A stretch of 64,000 nt of DNA from Flectonema sp. DT1601. Lineage: Eukaryota > Euglenozoa > Diplonemea > Diplonemida > Diplonemidae. The stretch is from NCBI GenBank assembly GCA_964019425.1, contig OZ025780.1, positions 1,134,001 to 1,198,000 of the forward strand, read 5' to 3'. Below are positions 18,417 to 27,852 of this stretch, one piece after another; positions within the stretch are counted from its first letter, which is position 1, and every line of letters begins with the position of its first letter. The notes beneath the pieces are model-generated. The model did no database searches, was not told where the DNA came from, and saw only the letters and a program-made list of their open reading frames with translations. The position numbers and the translations under genes were made by a program.

Positions 18417-20969
18417 TTATGTCATTTCACGTTCTACAATGTCTCCGACCAGTCTTGAGAACGGGATTCCCCTAATTGACATGATACTATTACTTAGTAA
18501 TAGTCCATTGGTACGCATTGCTGCCACAACTCTTTTGATAACGGAATCTGTTTCAGCCATTTTATCCAACACTGAGTAATCCCTGTCACTGAAAGCATCT
18601 TTATATAATTGACACCACTCAGTTGGAATCTCTCCATCATAGAAGTTCCAAACACCTGACACCTGACTGAAGGTGGAAAGGTTAAACTCAAAGATAGTAT
18701 CATTCTTATTGCCCCAAGTGGTTGATTTGTCTGCCCAGATTTCTACTGGGCGAGTGTGCATTTGCATGGTGGTGTCAGTAGCTGCGCAGGAATCGCCCGT
18801 CAGTAAACAGAACGTATTAATCGAAGCAGCACCTTCCGCAAGTGTTTTACTCTTTTCAACTGGCGAACCAATAACTGTAAAGAATCTTTGTTTTGTTGTT
18901 CCTAAACTTCCATGAAGAATTCGATCTGATGCGAGTCCGATAGTTGTGTTTTCTTCCCAAGAGGATCCATTAATTGACCGATAAACATTTGATACAAACT
19001 TAGCTGATTGAGCAACATGTGCTGGGCATTGTTTACCAGCATTCCAAACAGCTACAAGTGTGCTGCTGCAAATGGAGCTGATTTGCCCTTCGGTCCGCTC
19101 AACCGCTTCAATTACTGCTGTTGTTATCTCACTTGCACTATCTACTACTGAGGCGCAAGAACGGAGAAGATCAAAATTGATACTGACGGTAGCTACTGTA
19201 GCTGTGATGACAGTCAGTTTATTTTTCATTATTCCCCTATTAGGTGCAGCCATGCTTCGTACAGATCCATTCCCGTCTGACCCTCCCCCGAGGGAATCAC
19301 GGTGCTGCCGACTTCCGTCCTTCCTCCTCGCGCGTATCGTTCGGAGGACTTCCGACCGCCGCTTCTGAAGAGAACTCGGGAGGATGATTTGTAACGATAC
19401 CTCACCGACACCTTTCAATTCAGCTTTGCCGATATTATGACGACTAGGATTTCCCAAGTCAGTCCATTGGATTGTTGTCATCGTCGCTGCAACATCGTCA
19501 GCGATTGCAATGCCACCTCCAGCTGATGCAGACTCAATTCGAGAAGCCTTGTTAATAGTTGGTCCCATGTAGTCAGTTCTACCAGTTGTTGGGTTTACTT
19601 CTAATTTAGTAGTCCCGCTGTGAATTCCCATTCGAACTCGCAATCCCCTCCACCCAACAGCTGAGTTCTCTTTGCACAGTGGGTGTGCCATAATTCCTAC
19701 TGGCCAAGTAATTGCGTACAATTTTTCTTGAGCCATAAGACAAAATTTTATTCCCTCCGCAACTGTGTCGAATGCGACCATGAAAGCATCCCCGATAGTC
19801 TTTACTTCGTAACCATTAGTCTGTTGAATGCATTCTCTCATAACATTATTGTGAAGGTCCATTGCTTCTCTCATTGCGGAAGTACATTTCTCCCAAATAT
19901 CAGTCGATGATTGAATGTCAGTGAATACCATCGTTACAGTATCGGTATCAAGACCTGGTGGGCGGCTTCTGAAATGGATGGGACGCAGGGTTTCTACGGT
20001 CTTTGGCATCATTTCAGTGCCGGAATCACAAGAGCGAAAGGCGTCGTCATCAGTAAATATCGCATCAGGTAAGTATGGTCGGTACATTCGAAGGTTGTTG
20101 AGAAGGCCTCGAAATGCAACTCGTAAATCGTCTTCACCATCTCCGACTAAAAGATTTGCAGTTTCGAGATCGAAACGGACAAGCGCTGCTGCGACATCTT
20201 TGGCCATATCAGCTGAAGCCTGAGCGTTTGCTTTCTGAGCCTGAGTATCCATGGCGAACTTCCGAGTTAGAAAGAAGTCAAGTGCAATGGCAGCAATTCG
20301 AATAGACATAACAAAACCAAACCAACCCGTCCCTCTCGAATTCGTAGGAGTCTCAGTACTCCAGTCCTTTGGAATAGAATCATAGACTCCCAGTCCAATC
20401 CCTTCTTCAGCAGACTTAAATGCCAAGTAAATCAAAACAATTATAGCATTGATGTTAATTGTTTTCTTTCTGCAACCTGCCAACAGTAACAGGTCAGTGA
20501 TTACGATAATTGCAACCCATTGATCTTTGAGACCGAAATCGAAAAAGTCAGCTGCAAAGCAAAACAAGTATCCAAATATTAAAATTGTTGCTTCTGCAAG
20601 CCAGTAGGGTAGTCTCTTTGTGACAAGCATGTAAATGAATGTGAATACGACAATCAATGTTCGGCAGACAGTGCTCACTGCTATTGCGTGATCACCGTTG
20701 TTATAATTTAGAAAAGCGAACATTGGCTGTGTTATAATCATCATTATCGATGTAGGAAATATTAACCACTTTCTCATTTTCTCGTTATCATCATCTTCCT
20801 TTCTTAGTACTTTTTCCATAATCTTTCCGAAAAGAGTTTCCACCAGTTTATCGAAACATGAAGGCTCTTCTTCATTGCCTGAGAGGGCAGCTTCACTTGC
20901 AGCCATCTTCTCAGCGCTTTCCATATCAATACTCGACATGTTCATAATGTAACTGTCACGGCGATTCAT
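18417..20969 (-). CDS. Six-TM class III adenylate cyclase with a degenerate second cyclase domain
   Basis: 850 residues from the ATG at 20969 (9 nt after an ACCACCAG acceptor). Six hydrophobic helices lie at about 68-235, followed by a linker with the motif NNLRMYRPYLPDAIF typical of protist cyclases. The first cyclase domain (about 343-530) is intact by inspection: metal-binding Asp351 (VFTDIQSST) and Asp394 (KTIGDAF), adenine-specifying Lys390, and the Asn473/Arg477 pair (NKASR). Its sequence resembles trypanosomatid-type adenylate cyclases. A second cyclase-like domain (from about 590) begins TVATVSINFD, without the first metal Asp, and looks inactive. Expected reaction: ATP to cAMP at a membrane. 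The neighbour at 21885-24425 is also cyclase-related. Confidence 0.85.
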   Translation of the reverse strand: MNRRDSYIMNMSSIDMESAEKMAASEAALSGNEEEPSCFDKLVETLFGKIMEKVLRKEDDDNEKMRKWLIFPTSIMMIITQPMFAFLNYNNGDHAIAVSTVCRTLIVVFTFIYMLVTKRLPYWLAEATILIFGYLFCFAADFFDFGLKDQWVAIIVITDLLLLAGCRKKTININAIIVLIYLAFKSAEEGIGLGVYDSIPKDWSTETPTNSRGTGWFGFVMSIRIAAIALDFFLTRKFAMDTQAQKANAQASADMAKDVAAALVRFDLETANLLVGDGEDDLRVAFRGLLNNLRMYRPYLPDAIFTDDDAFRSCDSGTEMMPKTVETLRPIHFRSRPPGLDTDTVTMVFTDIQSSTDIWEKCTSAMREAMDLHNNVMRECIQQTNGYEVKTIGDAFMVAFDTVAEGIKFCLMAQEKLYAITWPVGIMAHPLCKENSAVGWRGLRVRMGIHSGTTKLEVNPTTGRTDYMGPTINKASRIESASAGGGIAIADDVAATMTTIQWTDLGNPSRHNIGKAELKGVGEVSLQIILPSSLQKRRSEVLRTIRARRKDGSRQHRDSLGGGSDGNGSVRSMAAPNRGIMKNKLTVITATVATVSINFDLLRSCASVVDSASEITTAVIEAVERTEGQISSICSSTLVAVWNAGKQCPAHVAQSAKFVSNVYRSINGSSWEENTTIGLASDRILHGSLGTTKQRFFTVIGSPVEKSKTLAEGAASINTFCLLTGDSCAATDTTMQMHTRPVEIWADKSTTWGNKNDTIFEFNLSTFSQVSGVWNFYDGEIPTEWCQLYKDAFSDRDYSVLDKMAETDSVIKRVVAAMRTNGLLLSNSIMSIRGIPFSRLVGDIVEREMT

Positions 20970-21195
20970 TTTAAGTATCTGGTGGTTAGAATGGAAATGA
21001 TATTTAAGTAATAAAATAATAACATCAATTAATTGCCACCTTACTTTGGGGAAAAGGGAGGTTACCAAAGTTGAGCACTTACCAAATAGCCGATAAAGGG
21101 GGAACAAAATACTAAGCGCTTCAGGCTTCTTTTCCGGCACCCGAGTGCCATGTTGCACAACGTACTTTATTTTGTTTGTGCATAATATACATAAT

Positions 21196-21253
21196 ATACA
21201 AAATACGAATAAAGGAATAGGTTAAGTTTCGTCACAATTCCCTTTCTACTGAA
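21196..21253. repeat. Dispersed repeat, AATAAAGGAATAGGTTA family, copy 1
   Basis: Shares TACAAAAT, AATAAAGGAATAGGTTA and CTTTCTACTGAA in the same order with 40522-40581. The similarity appears to run further upstream into a TTTTGTT-GTGC segment. Confidence 0.6.
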
Positions 21254-21329
21254 ATAAAAAAAATGATGTAAAAGTGATGTCAATCACAAACACGATAACA
21301 ATGAGAGATTACAAACAACGAAAGCAGAT

Positions 21330-21375
21330 GCCGATTGTTACGCAACATCTGCTCTGTGTAAATAGATGGAAAGAA
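21330..21375. repeat. Hairpin element with GTGTAAAT tail, copy 1
   Basis: Perfect 8-bp stem AGCAGATG/CATCTGCT followed by CTGTGTAAATAGAT. Two related copies lie at about 21749-21785 and 49878-49906. Confidence 0.5.
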
Positions 21376-21748
21376 GAAGCTAAAAAGCCTTTCAAAAATG
21401 TGTTGATAGGATGAGTTATTCCTTCAAGGAAAGGGGGACGAACTATTAGGAAAATATTATGCAATCTCATTGGAAACTATTAGAGATGAAATAGCTACTT
21501 ATTAAACTGCATCTATTTTACTTCAATGTGTTGTTTTATTTTATAATAAATATTGTCGAGATAGATAGATCCATTTCCTCTTCAGTCGTGCATTAGGTTA
21601 TAATAGTGGCCTGGAGTGTGTTGCCTCTTTACAGGACATGTTATCGAAGAAAAAAACATAAATCCAGGCGGATGATGACATCACACAAGAAGGTCAAAGA
21701 CATATACAGAACAGCAATGAGAGATGCGGATTAAAAAATAACAAGGGG

Positions 21749-21785
21749 AGCAGATACGAAACACTTGCTCTGTGTAAATAGATTT
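21749..21785. repeat. Hairpin element with GTGTAAAT tail, copy 2
   Basis: Stem GAGCA/TGCTC followed by TGTGTAAATAGAT. The stem sequence differs from copy 1 but the tail is the same. Confidence 0.45.
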
Positions 21786-21884
21786 CAGTGGATGGGTTAA
21801 ACTAATACAACAATGTCATACAAACTCATCGGGAACTCACGCAAGCATCTCATAGCACAGAAAGATAACATAAATATGATGAAT

Positions 21885-24425
21885 TCAATTACTCAGATCA
21901 ACTGCCTCAAAGACTCTCTGTTTACAAGCTTGACGCCAGTGACTGTAAACATTATCGCCAGTGAACGCATCGAGCTTGTTCAGGAGCTCATTGGCTTTAT
22001 TAAAGTTGCGGGACACAATTTTGTGAACAAACTCATTCCACTTCGCGAACTTACTTTCCGCCTCCAGTTGATACATCCATTCCTCTTCCGAAATCTTTCG
22101 CAACGCCTTCGCTTCGAATACCAGTTGCGACCGCTCAAATAACTTTCGAAACAACACTAACACCGCAGCACGAGAATCTGCAACCATGTTGGAATGCTCA
22201 GCACACGCGTTGTCAATCAACCCATCGTAGCCCTCTGCAGTGCACAGCTTCTCCAGCGAAGAAGCAAGCGGAACAACCGCAGATAAGATTGAAAATTTCT
22301 TCATCCCAACAATCCCAATGTTCCCCACCTTCGAGTCTCCAGAAGCCACCCCAAACGACAACTGCAACTTCGATGCCGCCTTCGCCATCAGACCAGCCTT
22401 TACCGCACTGCCCTGGTGCCCGTTGTTGTTGCGATTCGCATTGAAGTACGCCATCAACCTGTCCCCAGTAAACGCATCACACACTCCCCTGTTGCTGCTC
22501 ACCGCCGCAGTCAGGCATTCGATGAGGGAACAGTGCAGTTCGATTGTCGCTGTGGGACATTCCTTTCGGTTGTGCCAACCAATACTGTTGAACATAATTA
22601 TAGTCACACACTTCTTCTTCAATCTCATTTCCATAGCCTGCTGGTGAGCTACTTGTTGAGGCGTAGATCTTGACAAACTGCTGACCGTCGTATCTTCACT
22701 GCTTTGGTGATTCGTGTCGCTGTCTTCCGACTGCAACAGCACACTCTGCGGCATGTAATTCTTGTACTCAATCAGGTTCCGCACCATCTGCCTGAATGAA
22801 TTCTGCATCTCCTTTACTTCACTCAAACTGCTCAGAGGTACTGTCAGGTTTACGTCGTCTGTTGCCATCACGGCAACGGCCGCCATGTCATCCCTCAATA
22901 CGATCAACGGTGAGATTATTATATTCGTAAACACAACTGACAACGCCAACAGTATCACCACACACCCAGCAGTCACAACGTACATGATCATATAATTATG
23001 TGCACGTTTGTCATCCGTATCCTTTTTGTCCTTCTCAATGTTGATGTTAATCATATCTGCTGCCGTATCCATCACTGACATTACACTCTCTCGAGGAACC
23101 AACAGCACAATGTACCAGTGAACATTCGAAATTTTCACAGAAGTAACTCGAACCCAATAGAGAATAGATGTGCTGGTATCTGTCCAATTGAGAACTATCT
23201 CGGGAGCTAAGTTATCAGCGTAGTCGTAGTACGCACCGCCAGTACCGTCCTCTGACATTTCGAACATGTATCTACCGTGCCTTGCTATGGGTGAAATCTC
23301 TCCCGCGATCTCACCGTCTGTGGTGTGGTCTACGATGGGAAACGGCGCTGCACGAACAATATTTCTGCCATCCTTCAGTCTTCTTCTGAAAACATAATAT
23401 GGCATTCCCACATTACAACCTGCCACAATATTCACAACTTTGGTAAAAGGATTTCTCTCAACTGCATATAAAATAGAATCACTAGGAAGTGATACTTCTT
23501 TCATTACGTTACTAATGCTACTCGTCGAGGTGGATGAAGTTATCATTCCAACCCGCTTGTCTTGTTTGGGGAAAAAATTTTGCTGTTCGGGATGTACTAC
23601 CGAAGTGCAGACCTGCACTTCTACGTGTGTACCTCCAGAAACAAGCTCAGAATAGTAAGTGGGACCAGGTTCGTATAAAGCAGTTTTAGGATTAGAACTT
23701 TGCATATTGTAGAAACATGGATTTACTAGTTGATGTGCATTTGCCTTCCTCAAAAGAAGATAGTTTGCAAAGCATTTTCCATTTAAATGACAAGGTTTAG
23801 GTATTAAGCGACCCGTATCAATAAAGACCTCTCCGTGATAATACATTGGTTGATAATTAATATAACCATTAGGAAAGGTTTGACGAGATTCAGCTGTATA
23901 ATAAATATAGGAACCGTTTTCATAATTACCTGTGACGGAATACAATATCTCACCTCCCCAAGCACCACCGAAAGCTTCACGAAATGTCTTGCCATTGGGA
24001 GTCGTGTTGAGTGCGACGAATCCAAGAGAGTGTGGGCCATACAGTTCAACAGATTGTTTGTATTTTGAGAATAACACATTCCTGAGAACGGTATCGATAA
24101 AAACAGGATTTGATACCTCATCCGGGTGATAGAGTTTTAAAAACGACGCCACACCCTGCGACAACATAGTCGGAACTCCTAATATTCCGAGCATCTTCGT
24201 CTTCAAGTCTATCAGAATTGAGAGCAGTAATCGAGCAGTCACCTCCTTCACATTCACACTACTACTTTTCATGCACTGCGAGATACCGCGGTCTCCTGTC
24301 TCTCGGGCAGCATCAGTTGCCGTGTTCCCTGTCGAGATTGAGATCCCCCCCAGAATCAGACTCGTTGCAAATATCATCGACACCGCCAGTGCCAAGATCA
24401 GTGATTGAATACCAAGCTCAGCCAT
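21885..24425 (-). CDS. Receptor-like membrane protein with degenerate cyclase domain
   Basis: 846 residues from the ATG at 24425. The order is: an N-terminal membrane helix (about 7-29), a large extracellular region of some 430 residues with several Cys and a Cache-like feel (the segment PKTALYEPGPTYYS and later SILYWVRVTSV), a second membrane helix (YVVTAGCVVILLALSVVF), a HAMP-like stretch, the NLIEYKNYMPQSVLL linker found before protist cyclase domains, and a cyclase-homology domain. In the latter the first metal Asp is absent (MFNSIGWHN), while FTGDRLMAYF keeps the second and VGNIGIVGMKKF is family-like. It is probably catalytically dead and acts as a sensor or partner, perhaps for the adjacent cyclase. 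That pairing is inference. Confidence 0.75.
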   Translation of the reverse strand: MAELGIQSLILALAVSMIFATSLILGGISISTGNTATDAARETGDRGISQCMKSSSVNVKEVTARLLLSILIDLKTKMLGILGVPTMLSQGVASFLKLYHPDEVSNPVFIDTVLRNVLFSKYKQSVELYGPHSLGFVALNTTPNGKTFREAFGGAWGGEILYSVTGNYENGSYIYYTAESRQTFPNGYINYQPMYYHGEVFIDTGRLIPKPCHLNGKCFANYLLLRKANAHQLVNPCFYNMQSSNPKTALYEPGPTYYSELVSGGTHVEVQVCTSVVHPEQQNFFPKQDKRVGMITSSTSTSSISNVMKEVSLPSDSILYAVERNPFTKVVNIVAGCNVGMPYYVFRRRLKDGRNIVRAAPFPIVDHTTDGEIAGEISPIARHGRYMFEMSEDGTGGAYYDYADNLAPEIVLNWTDTSTSILYWVRVTSVKISNVHWYIVLLVPRESVMSVMDTAADMININIEKDKKDTDDKRAHNYMIMYVVTAGCVVILLALSVVFTNIIISPLIVLRDDMAAVAVMATDDVNLTVPLSSLSEVKEMQNSFRQMVRNLIEYKNYMPQSVLLQSEDSDTNHQSSEDTTVSSLSRSTPQQVAHQQAMEMRLKKKCVTIIMFNSIGWHNRKECPTATIELHCSLIECLTAAVSSNRGVCDAFTGDRLMAYFNANRNNNGHQGSAVKAGLMAKAASKLQLSFGVASGDSKVGNIGIVGMKKFSILSAVVPLASSLEKLCTAEGYDGLIDNACAEHSNMVADSRAAVLVLFRKLFERSQLVFEAKALRKISEEEWMYQLEAESKFAKWNEFVHKIVSRNFNKANELLNKLDAFTGDNVYSHWRQACKQRVFEAVDLSN

Positions 24426-24674
24426 CGTGTTATCCTAACAATTCTGGTGAAGTAATTTATGATGCCTCACTCTATTTATAATGTCAAATTAAGTGCACCA
24501 TACTCACCTGCGAGAAGGAGTTGATATTAAAGTAGTAAATGAAAACTGTCAATTAATAAAACAACGTAGTCGGTAGCAAGTTTCTTGCTTAGTTTGACTC
24601 AAATCCCGGCTTTGAGATAATAAAACTAAGCAAGATAATATACACTACTAAAAGGTAAGTTATTCCTGCTAAAA

Positions 24675-26534
24675 CTAAATGTTGTAAGGATCAGCTTTTG
24701 TTTGATATCCCTCTTCAATCTTAGTTAGTTTCTCTTTAACTTGTGCCATCAGATCACCTTCCGACAACGGAGAAAATTCCTCTTCAAAGTCTAACCAGGA
24801 GAAGCCGAGTAAAGAATTCACATTCAACGTTTGCAGAGACATGATTGTTCGCATGCCGCAGGTTTCGAAATCATCAGGACCAAGTATAGTTAAAAACAGT
24901 GGATATAAGAAAGCAGCGAGTGTGATAATTAAATAAGTAGCAGGACCACCCATATCTTGAACAGAGTTAACAGTATTATAAAGTGCTTGACTAATATTAG
25001 AGCGATGAATAATGATATCCGTATTTACAAACTGACACCAATTAAGCAAGTAGCGACAAACTGCTACAAGGCCTTCATAAGGAAGTTGTTTGCTCAGAGT
25101 TTTACTTTGAAGTAAGACAGCTTCGCAAACAGCAGCAAGAGTCCAATGCTTTGGACCCAACGAGCGAGCTGCGAACAATAAAACAGCGATAAAATGTATT
25201 CCATCAAACTGATCAGCATGATCACAACAAGTTGCAACTAATCGACAAATCCAGGATTCTTTAATAACATCAACAGAGGGTTCGTTGTTGTTGTTTTCTT
25301 GAAATGTTTGTTTGCATAATTTACAGGTCCACAGGCACTCCAGATGCGGCTTTCCACAGATCTTCGCCTTCGGTGCTACAAATCCACAGCAGGATGAATC
25401 CGGGCAGGAAATCAACCTCGATTTGTCTTCAGATGAACAAACTACACACTTGCACTCAAACCGTTTCTGTGGCGCCAACTCCTGCCTTCGTATTACTGCA
25501 GAGTATGAATGTGTGTAAGCAACAGTCAATTCTTCTCCAGGAACAATATCGCGAATGGCTCTGAAGATAGCGAATGAACGACCTTCTCTAATATCATATC
25601 TAACATTAGGTCCACAACTGTGATTGAGTAGACTACCAAATTGAAAGATACCTCTGTGAGTATGATCTTCTTCATTAGAAAAGTCCCAGGCGTTCACTTC
25701 AAGCACTTCATTTAGACGATCGTAAAACTCACGCGGAGGAGCGCTGGAACTTTCGTCAGCTGTGGAATGTGTCCTTCCATGAGACTGAAGGAATCCAACC
25801 CACTTGAAGTTCTCTTCATTCTGACAGAGAGCAACACCCAATTCATCTTCACTTCCCTGAATCCATTTTTCCATTGGCTCCTCTGTCCAGAGGAGTGTTC
25901 CTCTCGGGATTGTTGTTGCGCTATTGTTGACTAACCCTCTTCCTTTACCTTCAATACTGATGATGGAAATTTTATATTCCGTTTCGAAATTTACTTTTTC
26001 CAAATTAGGAGGATCGATCACTAAAGAGTCGATACCTCCTTCAATAACAAAAGTCTTCTTATCAATTAATATTGAACGACCAGGAGGGGGACTTGGTTTG
26101 TCCTTTACAGAGTTGTTCTTTGTTGCCTCAGCTTCCAGCAGATACAAAAGTGCTCTTCTCTCGGTCGGTGGAACCATTCGCCTCTCCTCGGGGAGTAAGA
26201 ACGAAGCTTCCCTTTCGTTAAATGAAACATCACCGATGCGAAGAGACATAATAATTGAGGTGTCAGTTTGAGGCTCTAATCGCATTGCCATGACTCTGTT
26301 CTTGCCGTGTATTATTATAATCATTTCTTTTTTATAAAAAACACATTCACTTACAGTAAAGACACCCATGAAGTCACGAAGTGATTTCTCACCTGCGCAG
26401 CAACAAACTCTCTTGCTGGTAACGACAAGTTCACATCTCTCAGTGTGCAATCCCTTCCTTGATATCAGAGTTCCATAAATATCTGAAGTGGTAATGTTTT
26501 CTTCATTTTCTAACCAGGTTACCTTGTTAGGCAT
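24675..26534 (-). CDS. SET-domain protein with N-terminal PH/GRAM-like region
   Basis: 619 residues. Residues about 1-120 resemble a PH or GRAM fold (LISRKGLHTERCELVVTSKR, then alternating strands). The SET domain follows: GKGRGLVNNSATTIPRGTLL, then FGSLLNHSCGPNVRYD and GEELTVAYTHSY, with a post-SET zinc cluster (CKCVVC and CKLC). These are SMYD/SET hallmarks, with the NHSC motif intact, but the MYND finger that splits SMYD SET domains is absent. The C-terminal 200 residues are helical. Predicted protein-lysine methyltransferase; target unknown. Acceptor TTACTCTAACAG lies 15 nt before the ATG. Confidence 0.8.
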   Translation of the reverse strand: MPNKVTWLENEENITTSDIYGTLISRKGLHTERCELVVTSKRVCCCAGEKSLRDFMGVFTVSECVFYKKEMIIIIHGKNRVMAMRLEPQTDTSIIMSLRIGDVSFNEREASFLLPEERRMVPPTERRALLYLLEAEATKNNSVKDKPSPPPGRSILIDKKTFVIEGGIDSLVIDPPNLEKVNFETEYKISIISIEGKGRGLVNNSATTIPRGTLLWTEEPMEKWIQGSEDELGVALCQNEENFKWVGFLQSHGRTHSTADESSSAPPREFYDRLNEVLEVNAWDFSNEEDHTHRGIFQFGSLLNHSCGPNVRYDIREGRSFAIFRAIRDIVPGEELTVAYTHSYSAVIRRQELAPQKRFECKCVVCSSEDKSRLISCPDSSCCGFVAPKAKICGKPHLECLWTCKLCKQTFQENNNNEPSVDVIKESWICRLVATCCDHADQFDGIHFIAVLLFAARSLGPKHWTLAAVCEAVLLQSKTLSKQLPYEGLVAVCRYLLNWCQFVNTDIIIHRSNISQALYNTVNSVQDMGGPATYLIITLAAFLYPLFLTILGPDDFETCGMRTIMSLQTLNVNSLLGFSWLDFEEEFSPLSEGDLMAQVKEKLTKIEEGYQTKADPYNI

Positions 26535-26868
26535 TTGTTGTAGGTTTGTCTGTTAGAGTAATTGTAATGCCACCCCACTGTTAACTCAAGTCAGTGTGCA
26601 ACACACTATGTATTTTCAACTATAACCCACCACGTCCACATTATTGCTCTCCTGTAGTATATAATTTATTAAATAGCATCTGTACCACTTTAAAGAATAG
26701 TTTATTCATTCCTACTGAAGTACAGAATAGCAGGGTAGTTGAATTTCGACGAGGGGATAGAACTCGCTTGAAAAAAAGCGGGAGTTACGCTAAGGAGGAT
26801 AGAGAACTCAGCGCCTGGTATCAGGATTTCATAAAGTAACATTTTAAAGGTTTGCTCAACTTCTAACA

Positions 26869-27750
26869 TTATTGATTTAATTCTTTTTTTATAATGTCTT
26901 GACAGAATGCGAATGGATCATCGTTTGTCGACTTGTGTCTCACCTGAAGTTCTACCTTCTTCGTTGGGGAGGCAACCGTCGAAGGAACAAAGGGAGCAGT
27001 GCATTCAGAAGACGGAGAAGCAAAAAGCTCTTCCAGCAAGCAATGTTCATCTCTGCTGTCGCGTTGTTGTGGTAAACATTGTTTGTCATCTCGAGCAGCA
27101 ATCTCAGAAGTAAATAACAAATTCTTTTTTTCTACATTCGCTGTGACTCGCTGCTCAGAATCTTTTGGAAAAAGCTCGCAGTGGTGATCTTGGAAACATG
27201 CAAATAATGTGTCATTTGGAACGCCTCTCTGCTCGGATTGCGGCTGCTGGGGTTTTATAACCTCCTTTTGTACTTGAGGAGCGAGGACCTCTCGTTTGCT
27301 TTTTTCAGCAGCCTCTAAAGCCTGATAACCTCCAGGGTAGTACCATAACTTGCGGTCGTATTTGTCGCGAGCAATTTTGTCCAACTGAGGAATTGAAAGG
27401 GGTGCCGGTACAGGACCACCGAAGACTACTCTGGCTCTCGTGTTGCCCATCGACTTCATAGCAGCTATCTCATCGGGACACCAAATATAAGTTCCCATAC
27501 AGGATTTTACCTTTGAAATATGAGCTCCTAAACCTCTGTGTATCTGAGAACAATTTGTACACATAAATACTCCGAGTGTTACACTTGCCCATCCATTTTG
27601 TGATTCACCGCACTCAGCACACAATCTGTTTCCGTTAGTCTGTCGGAGCTGATTTATTTCCCGAAGTAGTGCCTTTTCTTTTTTCATTATTTTTGCTTTA
27701 TCATACGACTTCCCCAGCTTACTAATTATTTGTTCATTTTGTGGAGCCAT
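26869..27750 (-). CDS. ArfGAP (SMAP/AGFG-like)
   Basis: 293 residues. The ArfGAP zinc finger is complete: Cys44, Cys47, Cys64 and Cys67 in a C-x2-C-x16-C-x2-C spacing, and the catalytic arginine finger Arg72 within HRGLGAHISKVKS. The remaining two thirds are polar and low-complexity, ending in DDPFAFCQDIIKK. Role: stimulates GTP hydrolysis by Arf GTPases in vesicle coat turnover. A strong acceptor (TCTTCTTCTTACAG) lies 24 nt before the ATG, and the leader between them is A-rich. Confidence 0.9.
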   Translation of the reverse strand: MAPQNEQIISKLGKSYDKAKIMKKEKALLREINQLRQTNGNRLCAECGESQNGWASVTLGVFMCTNCSQIHRGLGAHISKVKSCMGTYIWCPDEIAAMKSMGNTRARVVFGGPVPAPLSIPQLDKIARDKYDRKLWYYPGGYQALEAAEKSKREVLAPQVQKEVIKPQQPQSEQRGVPNDTLFACFQDHHCELFPKDSEQRVTANVEKKNLLFTSEIAARDDKQCLPQQRDSRDEHCLLEELFASPSSECTAPFVPSTVASPTKKVELQVRHKSTNDDPFAFCQDIIKKELNQ

Positions 27751-27852
27751 TTTTTTTTATTTTTCGTGTGGAAACTGTAAGAAGAAGACTTTGTAAACCT
27801 TTCTAACCAATGTACTGCTGAAAAGATTATTTATATACAAAACAATCTCTTA

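Larger units (their letters stand above)
20970..21884. other. Spacer between the two cyclase genes, with repeats
   Basis: About 900 bp without a gene. It contains a dispersed repeat (21196-21253) and two copies of a hairpin element, all described separately. Confidence 0.5.
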
